Shown: positions 34,980 through 43,838, numbered from the stretch's first letter. The stretch: 64,000 bases of DNA from an uncultured Erythrobacter sp. (GCF_958304185.1 NZ_OY284433.1:124001-188000), one strand, 5' to 3'. Notes: a model not told the origin generated them from the sequence alone. Made by a program: numbers and translations.

Positions 34980-36037
34980 ACGCCCCGGTGAAAGCCGGAA
35001 CGAGTGCGCGCGCCCTTGATTTCCGCGACGCACAGGATGTGCGCCGTATCGAAGGCTTCCTCGCCGAAGCGGGCGCGAGCCTGTTTCACCGCCCGGCATG
35101 GCTGCAAGCGGTCGAAACTGGCAGCGGCCAACGCGCGGCCGGACTGGTGGCGGAACGGATGGGCGTGGTAACGGGCTGTCTGCCGCTGACCGAAGTGCGC
35201 TCAGCTCTGTTCGGCAAGGCGCTGGTATCGAGCGGGTTCGGCGTAGGCGGCGGGATCATCGCAACAAGCGCCGAAGCTGCGGGCGTACTTGCGGCTGCGG
35301 CACAGGGTCACGCGATGCGCGGCGGCTTTGCCGGGATAGAACTGCGGGGCGGGGCTATCCCTGACGGCTGGGAAACGTGGTCAGATAAGCATTGCGGTTT
35401 CGAACGCGCGCTTGCGGTGGATGACGAAGCGGAACTGCTCGCCATTCCGCGCAAGGCCCGCGCTGAAGTGCGCAAGGGGCTGAGCTTTGGCCACCGTGTC
35501 ACGGTGGGGCGAAGTGCGTCTGACCTGACGGCGCATTACGCCTGCTACAGTGAAAGCGTGCGCAATCTCGGCACCCCGGTGTTTCCGAAGGGCCTGTTCG
35601 CAGCGATGCTGGAGGCGTTTCCGGACAGCAGCGACATCCTGACCGTGTGGCACGGCGATACCCCCCTCGCGAGCGTGCTCAGCTTCTACCACAATGGCGC
35701 TGTGCTGCCCTTCTGGGGCGGCGGCGCACTCGCTGCTCGGGCTGCCCGCGCCAACGAGGTGATGTATTACGAGTTGATGCTTCACGCCCGCCGGCAGGGG
35801 ATGACCCGGTTCGATTTCGGGCGCTCCAAGACGGGCAGCGGGCCGTTTGCCTTCAAGAAGAACTGGGGCTTTGCGCCTGATCCGCTGACCTACGGCGCAT
35901 GGACCGCGCCCGGTCAGCCACCCCGTAATATCGACCCGACCGATGCCAGTTATTCCCGCAAGATCGAGCTCTGGAAGAAACTGCCGCTCCCCATCGCCAA
36001 CACGCTAGGGCCGTGGATCGCGCGCGGGCTCGCGTGA
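34976..36037 (+). CDS. FemAB family protein, XrtA/PEP-CTERM-associated
   Basis: A 353-residue double-GNAT-fold protein (TIGR03019 type) related to the FemAB peptidyltransferases and mycosporin-like acyltransferases. Visible: LFHRPAWLQAVETGSG near the N-terminus, IPRKARAEVRKGLSFG, YACYSESVRNLGTPVFPKGLF, VLSFYHNGAVLPFWGGG, and the C-terminal FDFGRSKTGSGPFAFKKNWGF, highly typical of the family. It could add an amino-acyl or acyl group to an amino sugar freed by the neighbouring deacetylase; that link is inference. Coupled by ATGA to the deacetylase, with its stop overlapping the glycosyltransferase start. Confidence 0.9.
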   Translation: MNAPVKAGTSARALDFRDAQDVRRIEGFLAEAGASLFHRPAWLQAVETGSGQRAAGLVAERMGVVTGCLPLTEVRSALFGKALVSSGFGVGGGIIATSAEAAGVLAAAAQGHAMRGGFAGIELRGGAIPDGWETWSDKHCGFERALAVDDEAELLAIPRKARAEVRKGLSFGHRVTVGRSASDLTAHYACYSESVRNLGTPVFPKGLFAAMLEAFPDSSDILTVWHGDTPLASVLSFYHNGAVLPFWGGGALAARAARANEVMYYELMLHARRQGMTRFDFGRSKTGSGPFAFKKNWGFAPDPLTYGAWTAPGQPPRNIDPTDASYSRKIELWKKLPLPIANTLGPWIARGLA

Positions 36038-37257
36038 TGGGCGAGATCCTGTTTCTCGCCCACCGGGTGCCATTCCCGCCCGACCGGGGCGACCGTATCC
36101 GCTCGCATCACTTGCTGAAGGCGCTGGCGCGGCTCGCCCCGGTTCACGTCGGGTGCTTTGTCGAAGGGCCGGGCGAGAGCGAGGCGGCGCTCGCCGCCAT
36201 GACCGCCAGTTATTGCATCGCGCCGCGCACCAAGCCGCTACCGCTCGCCGGAGCAGAGGCGGTTCTGGCAGGCAAGCCCGTGAGCCTGACCGCATTCCAT
36301 TCGCGCAAGCTGGAACGCTGGGTGCGCGAGACCATCGCGGCGCGGGATATTGCGGCCATCCTCGTGTTCTCCGGCCAGATGGGGCAATATGTCCCGGCGG
36401 ATTTCCAGGGCCGCGTGGTGATCGACCTGTGCGATGTCGATAGCGCCAAGTTTGCAAGCTACGCCGCAGCGGGTGAGCGCGTCTGGCTCAACACGCGTGA
36501 GGCGCGGTTGCTGGCGGTGGAGGAAGAACGGCTTGGCGGCCGCGCCGATGCGACGCTTCTGATAACCGAGGCCGAGGCCGCGCTCTATCGCAGCCGATTG
36601 GCCGCGCCCGGCGAAGTAAATGTGCAGGTGATCGGCAACGGGATCGACGCCGCGTTCTTCGACCCTGCCGCCGTGCTCCCGCATCCGGTGATCGCAGACC
36701 TGCCGGGGCCGCATTTCGTCTTCACCGGCCAGATGGACTACCGCCCCAACGAACAGGCCGCGCTCTGGGTGATTGAGGCGCTGATGCCGAAACTGCGCGC
36801 GCGTTTCCCGCAGGCGATGTTCCATGTCGTGGGGCGCAACCCTACGGGCAAGCTCATGGCCCACCACGGCACCCCCGGCGTGCAGGTGTGGGGCGAGGTG
36901 CCCGACGTGCGACCCTTCATCGCTGCCGCCGATGCCGTGCTTGCCCCGCTGTTGATTGCGCGGGGGGTGCAGAACAAGGTGCTCGAGGCGATGGCGATGG
37001 CCAAGCCCGTGGTGCTGACGCCCGATGCGGCAACCGGCATTGCCGCCACCGACGGTGAGGATTGGCTCGTCTGTCCGCCCGATCCTGCCACCATATGCGC
37101 CCGCATCGCAGCGCTGCTGCGTGATCCCGAGGCTCCTGCCCGGATCGGCGCGGCAGCGCGGCGGTTCGTGCTCGACCATCACGGTTGGGACGCGATGCTG
37201 GCTCCGCTCGCCGGATTGATCGGCATGGCGGACGAGGGGCAGCGCCATGCCGCCTGA
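36037..37257 (+). CDS. XrtA/PEP-CTERM system glycosyltransferase
   Basis: GT-B-fold glycosyltransferase of family 4 type in its XrtA-linked form (TIGR03087). The start at 36037 (MGEILFLAHRVPFPPDRGD) shares one base with the preceding TGA and gives 406 residues. The C-terminal half has the donor-binding site: VIGNGIDAAFFDP, FTGQMDYRPNEQAALW, FHVVGRNPTG, ARGVQNKVLEAMAMAKPVV with the E-x7-E-like pattern, and TPDAATGI. It should transfer a sugar to a lipid-linked oligosaccharide on the cytoplasmic face. The last 11 bases overlap the exosortase gene. Confidence 0.9.
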   Translation: MGEILFLAHRVPFPPDRGDRIRSHHLLKALARLAPVHVGCFVEGPGESEAALAAMTASYCIAPRTKPLPLAGAEAVLAGKPVSLTAFHSRKLERWVRETIAARDIAAILVFSGQMGQYVPADFQGRVVIDLCDVDSAKFASYAAAGERVWLNTREARLLAVEEERLGGRADATLLITEAEAALYRSRLAAPGEVNVQVIGNGIDAAFFDPAAVLPHPVIADLPGPHFVFTGQMDYRPNEQAALWVIEALMPKLRARFPQAMFHVVGRNPTGKLMAHHGTPGVQVWGEVPDVRPFIAAADAVLAPLLIARGVQNKVLEAMAMAKPVVLTPDAATGIAATDGEDWLVCPPDPATICARIAALLRDPEAPARIGAAARRFVLDHHGWDAMLAPLAGLIGMADEGQRHAA

Positions 37258-38251
37258 GGCCGCCGCTTTGCCTTCACCGCCCCCATTGGAAAGCCTTCCG
37301 GTTGCATGGCGCGGCCCGCTTGGCGCGCTGGCATTAGCGGCGGCGGTGTTGATCGCGGTGACAGCGCAAAGCTGGGGCGCGATGCTGCACCAGTGGTGGA
37401 ATATCGACACCTATAATCACCTGCTGCTGGTTCCTTTCATCACCGCTTGGCTGGTGGGGCTGAAGGAGGAAGAACTCGCCGCGGTCACGCCGCAGCCATT
37501 CTGGCCGGGCCTTATCAGCGTCGCAGCGGCGCTGAGCTTGTGGTGGGTTGGCGAGACACGCGGCATCAACTTTATCGCGCAAGTGGGCGCGGTGGCCGCG
37601 TTGCAAGCGGCGGTTATCACTGTGCTCGGCCTGCGGGTCAGCCTGCTGCTCGCCCTGCCGCTGGCCTTTGCGAGCTTTCTCGTGCCCTTCGGCGACGAGA
37701 TCATCCCGCCGCTACAAACCGTGACCGCCGAGATCGCTATTGCGCTCACTCACCTGAGCGGCGTGCCCGCGCGCATTGAGGGCATCCACATCCACACCCC
37801 CGCCGGCCTGTTCATTGTCGCCGAGGCGTGCTCCGGGGTGAAATTCCTCGTCGCGATGGTGACGCTCGCCGTGCTGGTATGCTTCACCCGCTTTGAGCGT
37901 TGGAGCCGCCGCGCGGCCTTCCTCGCCGCCTGCATCATCGTCCCGATCCTTGCGAACGGCGTGCGCGCCTGGGCGACGATCTATGTCGCGCAGTTTATCG
38001 GGGCCGAGCAGGCCACTGGCTTCGACCATATCGTCTATGGCTGGATTTTCTTCGCCATCGTGCTCGCCGCTTTGCTCGGCGGAGCATGGCGCTTCTTCGA
38101 GCGGGAGCCTGAAGCCTATGGCTGGTCCACCGCCGCGATTGCCGACTGGTCGCTGATCGCCCGCGCCGAGACCTTGCGCTTTGCGCCCACCAGCGCCGGG
38201 CTCGCGATCATTGCCCTGGCGGCGATTGCCGCGCTGGCTGCGCTGCTCTAG
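37247..38251 (+). CDS. xrtA: Exosortase A
   Basis: Polytopic inner-membrane cysteine transpeptidase that recognises and processes C-terminal PEP-CTERM sorting signals. The 334-residue protein has about eight hydrophobic segments and the three catalytic landmarks: Cys195 in FIVAEACSGVKF, Arg240 in ILANGVRAWATIY and His261 in GFDHIVYGWIFF. The chain ends in a hydrophobic stretch right after this core, so the EpsI/DUF3485 domain that is often fused to XrtA is absent, and no separate EpsI gene follows. The start overlaps the glycosyltransferase by 11 bases. The flanking genes fix the subtype as A. Confidence 0.94.
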   Translation: MPPEAAALPSPPPLESLPVAWRGPLGALALAAAVLIAVTAQSWGAMLHQWWNIDTYNHLLLVPFITAWLVGLKEEELAAVTPQPFWPGLISVAAALSLWWVGETRGINFIAQVGAVAALQAAVITVLGLRVSLLLALPLAFASFLVPFGDEIIPPLQTVTAEIAIALTHLSGVPARIEGIHIHTPAGLFIVAEACSGVKFLVAMVTLAVLVCFTRFERWSRRAAFLAACIIVPILANGVRAWATIYVAQFIGAEQATGFDHIVYGWIFFAIVLAALLGGAWRFFEREPEAYGWSTAAIADWSLIARAETLRFAPTSAGLAIIALAAIAALAALL

Positions 38252-38262
38252 GCGGCAAGACC

Positions 38263-40161
38263 ATGTGCGGGATTGCCGGGATCTTCCATGCCGAGACGCC
38301 CAAGCCGGTTGACCCGTCGCGGGTTGAGCGGATGTGCGACGCGCTGGCCCATCGCGGGCCTGATGGGGCAGGGGTGTGGACCGATCAGGGCGTGGGCCTC
38401 GGCCATCGCCGCCTGTCGATTATCGACCTCGCCGGTTCTCCGCAGCCGATGCACACGCCCGATGGTCGCGCGGTGATCGTCTTCAACGGCGAGATCTACA
38501 ATTTCCGCGAATTGCGCCGCGAGCTGGAGCAGGCCGGGTTCATGTTCCGAACTTCGGGCGATACCGAGGTGATCCTTGCTGCGTGGCAGCGCTGGGGGGT
38601 GGACTGCCTCAAACGGCTCGACGGGATGTTCGCCTTCGCGCTGTATGACCGCGACAAGCGCCAGCTGTTCCTCGCGCGTGACCGGTTCGGGGTGAAACCG
38701 CTATTCTATGCGCCGCTGTCGGATGGCAGCATCGCCTTTGCTTCGGAGCTGAAGGGGCTGCTCGCGCATCCGCAGCTGCGCCGCCGGATCAATCCGCAGG
38801 CGATCGAGGCTTACATGACGTGGGGCTATGTCCCCGATACGCATTCAATTCTGGCCGGGGTGGAGAAGCTCCCAGCTGGGCATTTCTGGCTGCTGGAACA
38901 GGGCCGCGCGCCTGGCCGTCCGCAGCGGTGGTGGGACATTGACTTCACGCAGCGAGAGCGTGGGAGCGAGGCCGATCTCTCCGCACAGCTCGTCCACCTG
39001 CTGCGCGAAGGGGTGCGTTCGCGCATGGTGTCGGACGTGCCGCTGGGCGCGTTTCTCTCGGGCGGGGTGGATAGCTCCGGCGTGGTTGCGCTGATGAGCG
39101 AGGCTAGCAGCCAGCCGGTGCAGACCTGCTCAATTGGCTTCGATGTCGCCGCCTATGACGAGACCAGCTATGCCCGGCAGGTCGCCGCCAAGTTCGGCGC
39201 CGATCATGCCGAGCGGATTGTTGCCACCGACGATTTCAGCGCCATTGACCAACTTGCCGCGATGTTCGACGAGCCCTTCGCTGATGCCTCGGCTCTGCCG
39301 ACATGGCGCGTCTGCCAGCTGGCGCGCGAGCGGGTGACGGTGGCGCTTTCGGGCGATGGCGCGGACGAAGCGTTTGGCGGATACCGCAGGCAGGTGTTCC
39401 ACCACCACGAGGAACGCGCACGCTCCATCCTGCCCGCTAGCCTGCGCGCGCCCTTGTTTGGGACATTGGGCCGGGCATGGCCCAAAGCCGACTGGGCCCC
39501 GCGCCCCCTGCGCGCCAAGGCAACCCTGCTGGCCCTCGCCGAGAGCGGTGAGGAAGGTTACGCGCGCGGGCTTTCCGTTACGCTGCCGGATGCGCGCCGT
39601 GCGCTCTATTCGGACAGCTTCACCGCCAGCCTCGAAGGCTTCCGCGGCGAGGATGAGCTGATCGCCCTGATGCGCGCCGCGCCGGGCCGCTCAGGCCTCG
39701 ACCGCGCGCAATATGCTGATCTGATGTTCTGGATGCCGGGCGATATCCTCACCAAGGTCGACCGCACCAGCATGGCGGTGAGCCTCGAAGCGCGCGAGCC
39801 GCTGCTGGATCACCGCTTGGTGGAGTTTGCCGCGAGGCTGCCAGAAGGGATGCGGGTCAAGGGTAGCACTGGCAAATACCTGCTCAAGAAGTCGCTCGAA
39901 CGCTATCTGCCGCATGATATTCTCTACCGCCCCAAGCAGGGCTTCGTGACCCCGATTGCAGAATGGCTGCGCGGGCCGCTCGCGGGCGCGGCGCGGGGGA
40001 TCGGGGCGAGCGGCGGTCTGGCGCAGACCGGGTTCTTCGACCCGCAGGCGATTGGTGCGATGGCCGAGGCACATATCGCGGGACGCGCGGACCATTCGCG
40101 CACGCTGTGGCAATTGCTGATGCTGGAGAAGTCGCTGACGCAGTTGGGGGTGAGCAGTTAG
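38263..40161 (+). CDS. XrtA/PEP-CTERM system amidotransferase (asparagine synthase-like)
   Basis: Class II glutamine amidotransferase of the asparagine-synthase fold, in its XrtA-locus version (TIGR03108 type). The 632-residue protein has the nucleophile Cys2 in MCGIAGIF, RHRGPDGAGVW-like and NGEIYNFRELR glutaminase motifs, and the synthetase PP-loop GAFLSGGVDSSGVVAL. The C-terminal KVDRTSMAVSLEAREPLLDHR stretch (in two shorter parts) is typical. It probably amidates a uronic or amino-acid group of the exopolysaccharide or its precursor rather than making free asparagine; that is inference from context. It is the last recognisable gene of the locus. Confidence 0.9.
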   Translation: MCGIAGIFHAETPKPVDPSRVERMCDALAHRGPDGAGVWTDQGVGLGHRRLSIIDLAGSPQPMHTPDGRAVIVFNGEIYNFRELRRELEQAGFMFRTSGDTEVILAAWQRWGVDCLKRLDGMFAFALYDRDKRQLFLARDRFGVKPLFYAPLSDGSIAFASELKGLLAHPQLRRRINPQAIEAYMTWGYVPDTHSILAGVEKLPAGHFWLLEQGRAPGRPQRWWDIDFTQRERGSEADLSAQLVHLLREGVRSRMVSDVPLGAFLSGGVDSSGVVALMSEASSQPVQTCSIGFDVAAYDETSYARQVAAKFGADHAERIVATDDFSAIDQLAAMFDEPFADASALPTWRVCQLARERVTVALSGDGADEAFGGYRRQVFHHHEERARSILPASLRAPLFGTLGRAWPKADWAPRPLRAKATLLALAESGEEGYARGLSVTLPDARRALYSDSFTASLEGFRGEDELIALMRAAPGRSGLDRAQYADLMFWMPGDILTKVDRTSMAVSLEAREPLLDHRLVEFAARLPEGMRVKGSTGKYLLKKSLERYLPHDILYRPKQGFVTPIAEWLRGPLAGAARGIGASGGLAQTGFFDPQAIGAMAEAHIAGRADHSRTLWQLLMLEKSLTQLGVSS

Positions 40162-40204
40162 TCCGCATGATGCTGTTGTCATGGCGGGATCATCACGGAC
40201 AAAG

Positions 40205-40228
40205 TTGACAAGATTGACAGGGTGTCAA
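40205..40228. promoter_or_regulatory. Spaced TTGACA/TGTCAA hexamers downstream of the XrtA locus
   Basis: TTGACA at 40205 and 40214 and the inverted TGTCAA at 40223 begin exactly 9 bases apart; a further TTGACA is at 40286. They lie in the 265-bp gap between convergent genes (40162-40426), which is strikingly AT-rich between about 40230 and 40290. I see no terminator hairpin with a T-run and no credible gene in the gap. The array could be a protein-binding site or a remnant of an insertion; evidence is the pattern only. Confidence 0.3.
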
Positions 40229-40426
40229 GCGCTGATTTTCACAAAAAATATCGCAATATCAATTTATTGGTCCGAAAAATCGAAGTTGACACTTTGCCCA
40301 AAAAGGGGGGGCCACGCCTGAGCAATCAAGCTGAACCATGGTTCGTCCGACAATGGGAAGGAGCAGCGCAAGATTTACGTGCAGCGGGCCGAGTAGGAAA
40401 TACCAGCCAACGGAGAACGGGCAGCC

Positions 40427-41542
40427 TTACCCGTCCGCCCCGTGGCCAAGCGCCATATACTCATCGCTCTGCATCTCGTTCAGTCGGCTGACCGTCCGCT
40501 CGAACTCGAACGCTCCGTCGCCTGCCTGATACAGCGCTTCCGGCTCGGCAGCGGCGGTCACGAACAGCTTCACGCGGTGTTCGTAGAGCGCGTCGATCAG
40601 CTTGGTGAAGCGGATCGCCTCGTTGCGGTTCTCCGGCCCCATGCGTGGGATGCCGACCAGAATCACGGTGTGAAAGCTGCGAGCAACAGCGAGATAGTCC
40701 GCCGCGCCCCGGTTCTCCCCGCACAGCTTCTTGAAGCTGAACACGCCGACGCCTTTGAGGCTTTTGGGCACATGGAGCGTGCGCCCCCCGCCCAGATCGA
40801 GCGTGCCGCTGGGCACATGGGCAGCGTCCTCGGGTTCAAAGTCTGTGAGGCGGAAGAACGCCTCGCGCACCTGTGCTGTGGCGCTATCACCAATCGGCGC
40901 GTGCCATGTCGTAAGGTCGCCGATCCGGTCGAGCCGGTAATCGGTCGGGCCGTTCAGCGACAGCACGTCCATCTCACGCTCGACCAGATCGATGAAGGGG
41001 AGGAACAGCGAGCGGTTGAGCCCGTCCTTGTAGAGATCGCGCGGCGGGCGGTTGCTGGTGGTGACGATCACTGTGCCCGCCTCCATCAGCGCTGTGAAGA
41101 ACCGGCCCATGATCGCGGCATCAGCGGTGTTGTTCACCACCATTTCGTCGAACGCGAGGCAGCGCACTTCCTCGGACAGGCGCGCGGCGACCGCGATCAG
41201 CGGGTCCTTCAACTGCGCCTTGCGCGCCTCGGCGATGCGGCGGTCGACTTCGAGCATGAAGGCGTGGAAGTGCACCCGCCGCTTGGCCGGAATGGCGAGC
41301 GTCTGGACGAACAGGTCCATCAGCATCGACTTGCCGCGCCCCACGCCGCCCCAGATGTAGAGGCCGCGAGGGGGTGAGGGCTTCTTGCCGAACAGCTTAC
41401 CCAGCAGCCCGCCCGCTGGCGCCTCGGCCTCCAGCGCAGTCTGGAGCGCGGCCAGCTTTTCCGCCGCTGCGCGCTGATCCGGGTCTGCGCGAAGCTCGCC
41501 GCTGGCGATCAGCGCATCGTAACGGGCCAGCAGCCCGCTCAC
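40427..41542 (-). CDS. zapE: Cell division ATPase ZapE (AFG1-like)
   Basis: P-loop ATPase of the AFG1/ZapE family, which associates with the Z-ring and, in mitochondria, with membrane-protein quality control. The 371-residue protein has Walker A GGVGRGKSMLMD, a following HFHAFMLEVDRRI motif, Walker B CLAFDEMVVNN, and the sensor region VTTSNRPPRDLYKDGLNRS, highly conserved in this family. The start is the GTG at 41542, overlapping the thioesterase stop by four bases. Its order after sdhB and paaI is one I recall from related bacteria. It ends facing the XrtA locus. Confidence 0.94.
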   Translation of the reverse strand: MSGLLARYDALIASGELRADPDQRAAAEKLAALQTALEAEAPAGGLLGKLFGKKPSPPRGLYIWGGVGRGKSMLMDLFVQTLAIPAKRRVHFHAFMLEVDRRIAEARKAQLKDPLIAVAARLSEEVRCLAFDEMVVNNTADAAIMGRFFTALMEAGTVIVTTSNRPPRDLYKDGLNRSLFLPFIDLVEREMDVLSLNGPTDYRLDRIGDLTTWHAPIGDSATAQVREAFFRLTDFEPEDAAHVPSGTLDLGGGRTLHVPKSLKGVGVFSFKKLCGENRGAADYLAVARSFHTVILVGIPRMGPENRNEAIRFTKLIDALYEHRVKLFVTAAAEPEALYQAGDGAFEFERTVSRLNEMQSDEYMALGHGADG

Positions 41543-42036
41543 ACGCGCGAGCGCATCTTGCGCACGATGCCTGAATAGCTGGCGATGATCTCCTCACTCC
41601 CGTCATCGCGGGGCTGAGTCGCAAAGCCGCGCAGGAACAGCATCCGCCCGGTCTCGCGCACGATCTCGCTGACGGCGTCGAGCGGACGCGTGGGATCGCC
41701 GGCACCCACGAATTGCGTCGAGAGTTCGACCGTGACCGAAGGCCCCGCCTCACCGCTGCCGTTGATATGCATGGCTGCGAACAGGGCGATGTCGATCAAG
41801 CCCAGCGTCACCGCGCCGTGGATGTTGTCACCCAGATTGGTGTGGCGGCGTTCGGGGAACATCCGCAGGCGGCATTTGTCGCCCTCCTTGCGCACCCGCA
41901 TATCGCCGAGAACAGCGGTGTTGAACCGCGTCCGGTCGACCAGGTTCCAGCTGTGCCAGCCAGCCTCACCGCCGCACTCCTCGGGGGCGAGGGGGTGGTG
42001 ATCGAACGGCGCGTTGATGGGTTCGCTGGTTGCCAT
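41539..42036 (-). CDS. PaaI-family hotdog thioesterase
   Basis: A 165-residue hotdog-fold protein of the PaaI/YdiI thioesterase family. The core HTNLGDNIHGAVTLGLIDIA carries the conserved catalytic region (GxxxHGG-like, with Asp/Glu after the helix), and VTVELSTQFVGAGDPTRPL is the typical second strand. It should hydrolyse an acyl- or aryl-CoA, but which one is not visible. It lies 32 bases after sdhB and overlaps zapE (GTGA), forming a three-gene leftward operon. Confidence 0.85.
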   Translation of the reverse strand: MATSEPINAPFDHHPLAPEECGGEAGWHSWNLVDRTRFNTAVLGDMRVRKEGDKCRLRMFPERRHTNLGDNIHGAVTLGLIDIALFAAMHINGSGEAGPSVTVELSTQFVGAGDPTRPLDAVSEIVRETGRMLFLRGFATQPRDDGSEEIIASYSGIVRKMRSRV

Positions 42037-42068
42037 GTCTGCGCGCCTGTCCGGTCAGTCTGCGAGGA

Positions 42069-42848
42069 TCAGATCGCGCGCTCTGCCATCATCTTCTTGG
42101 TTTCGGCGATCGCCTTGGCGGGGCTGAGGCCCTTGGGGCACACATTCGCGCAGTTCATGATGGTGTGGCAGCGGTAGAGGCGGAAGGGGTCTTCCAGATC
42201 ATCCAGCCGCTCGCCGGTCATCTCGTCGCGGCTATCCGCCAGCCAGCGATAGGCCTGAAGCAGGATCGCAGGACCAAGGAACTTGTCAGAATTCCACCAG
42301 TAGCTCGGGCACGAGGTCGAGCAGCAGGCGCACAGGATGCACTCGTAGAGCCCATCCAGCTGCTCGCGCTGTTCGGGCGATTGCAGCCGCTCCTTGCCGC
42401 TCGGCGTCGGGGTGACGGTTTGGAGCCACGGACGGATCGAGGCGTATTGCGCGTAGAAGTGCGTGAAGTCCGGCACCAGGTCCTTGATCACGTCCATGTG
42501 CGGCAGCGGCGTGATGCGGATCTCGCCCTTCAGATCCTCGATCGCGGTGGTGCAGGCGAGGCCATTCTTGCCGTTCATGTTCATCGAACACGACCCGCAG
42601 ATCCCTTCGCGGCACGAGCGGCGGAAGGTCAGGGTGGGGTCGATCTCGTTCTTGATCTTGAACAGCGCGTCCAGCACCATCGGCCCGCATTCGTCGAGGT
42701 TGATCTCGAACTTGTCGTAGCGCGGGTTCTGGCCGGAGTCGGGATCATAGCGATAGACCTTGAACGCCTTCACGCGCCCGCCCGATGCCTTGTGCACCTT
42801 GCCAGCGGCATTGATCTTGGAATTCTTGGGGAGAGTGAAGGTCGCCAT
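42069..42848 (-). CDS. sdhB: Succinate dehydrogenase iron-sulfur subunit
   Basis: Iron-sulfur subunit of complex II. The 259-residue protein has all three cluster sites: [2Fe-2S] in [15 protein letters not shown] with a later Cys in GLACTTA, [4Fe-4S] in [15 protein letters not shown], and [3Fe-4S] in [14 protein letters not shown]. Length is normal. The usual upstream partners sdhC, sdhD and sdhA are missing: the next gene upstream is divergent and unrelated. The operon continues with paaI and zapE. A possible promoter lies at 42876-42903. Confidence 0.96.
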   Translation of the reverse strand: MATFTLPKNSKINAAGKVHKASGGRVKAFKVYRYDPDSGQNPRYDKFEINLDECGPMVLDALFKIKNEIDPTLTFRRSCREGICGSCSMNMNGKNGLACTTAIEDLKGEIRITPLPHMDVIKDLVPDFTHFYAQYASIRPWLQTVTPTPSGKERLQSPEQREQLDGLYECILCACCSTSCPSYWWNSDKFLGPAILLQAYRWLADSRDEMTGERLDDLEDPFRLYRCHTIMNCANVCPKGLSPAKAIAETKKMMAERAI

Positions 42849-42875
42849 GAACTGATCCCGTTTCGATTTGCACCC

Positions 42876-42903
42876 TATCTAACGCCATTGTCCCCCGGCG
42901 CAA
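42876..42903 (-). promoter_or_regulatory. Candidate promoter of the sdhB operon
   Basis: On the minus strand TTGCGC (42903-42898) and TAGATA (42881-42876) are 16 bases apart, and the -10 box ends 28 bases before the sdhB start. Alphaproteobacterial housekeeping promoters often show TTG and TA-rich boxes like these. Its presence supports sdhB being transcribed without an upstream sdhA. Pattern evidence only. Confidence 0.3.
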
Positions 42904-43091
42904 GCGGGCGGTGGCTGGCAATTGTTGCAGGCTTTCGCACAGATGTTGAGCGCAGCACGGGACCGCTGTTGGAGACACATGAGACACTGTCCAGAAGAAC
43001 AAATCTTCCCCCCTCAGCCCGCGCGCTGCCCATGCTTGGGCTGAACGGGAAAAAGCGGGGAACTGGCGAGACATGGGGCGCTTTAACAGGC

Positions 43092-43838
43092 ATGGATAAT
43101 GTAGGACAGCGGGCGCCGAGCCCGCCAAGGATCGCGTGTGTTTTCGGCGCTTCGGGCGGGATCGGCCGCGCGCTGTGCGAAGCGCTGGCGGTTGGCGGGA
43201 CCGAGATGATTTATGCCGGAACGCGGGCCGGGCAGGGGCCTGAGGGCGCGGGAATCCGGCCCTTCGCCTTCGATCTGAAGGACGAGGCCAGTATCGCCGC
43301 AGCCGCCGAAGCGATGCGCGCTGAGCCCCCCGAATTGGTGATCGCAGCAACCGGCGTGCTGACGTTGGCCGATGGCACCGGGCCGGAGCGGACCTACAAG
43401 CGCCTCGATCCCGCCGCGATGGCCGAGGTGCTGGCTTTGAATACCATCGGCCCGGCGCTGATCGCCAAGCATATGCTGGGGATCATGCCGCGCGGGCGGG
43501 CCTTCACCTTCGCGGCGCTTTCGGCGCGGGTCGGGTCGATTTCGGACAACCGGCTCGGCGGATGGCATTCCTACCGGGCGAGCAAAGCGGCGCTCAACAT
43601 GCTGCTCAGGAATTTCGCGCTGGAAATGGCGCGCACCCATCCTGACAGCGTGATCGTCGGCCTGCATCCGGGAACGGTCGATAGCGGGTTGTCCCAGCCG
43701 TTTCAGTCGGGCCTTGCCGAGGGTCAGCTGACCACTCCGCAAGATGCCGCCACCAATCTGCTCCGCGTACTCGCCAGTCTGACGCCCGAAGATTCCGGCC
43801 GGGTGTTTGATTTCTGTGGGGCAGAAGTCCCCGCCTGA
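43092..43838 (+). CDS. Short-chain dehydrogenase/reductase
   Basis: NAD(P)-dependent oxidoreductase of the classical SDR family, 248 residues from the ATG at 43092. The cofactor loop is CVFGASGGIGRALCEAL. An IAATGV motif takes the place of NNAG, and the catalytic Ser and Tyr-Lys pair appear as FAALSARVG and YRASKAAL. The frame is open far upstream to 42030, opposite sdhB, but that part is an antisense artefact. The substrate is not predictable; CsgA-like SDRs with the AATG motif are the nearest type I can recall. It is followed 70 bases later by a methyltransferase gene. Confidence 0.87.
   Translation: MDNVGQRAPSPPRIACVFGASGGIGRALCEALAVGGTEMIYAGTRAGQGPEGAGIRPFAFDLKDEASIAAAAEAMRAEPPELVIAATGVLTLADGTGPERTYKRLDPAAMAEVLALNTIGPALIAKHMLGIMPRGRAFTFAALSARVGSISDNRLGGWHSYRASKAALNMLLRNFALEMARTHPDSVIVGLHPGTVDSGLSQPFQSGLAEGQLTTPQDAATNLLRVLASLTPEDSGRVFDFCGAEVPA

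Noticed and set aside
40222-40491. An 89-codon frame in the gap after the XrtA locus
   Set aside because: It crosses into the antisense of zapE, has no Shine-Dalgarno sequence and no recognisable domain.
42916-42929. A sigma-54-like TGGC...TTGCA sequence upstream of the SDR gene
   Set aside because: The distance between the GG and GC elements is two bases short of the strict sigma-54 spacing.
42030-43091. Upstream extension of the SDR frame opposite sdhB
   Set aside because: The SDR domain starts at about 43110, and the upstream part is the antisense of sdhB.
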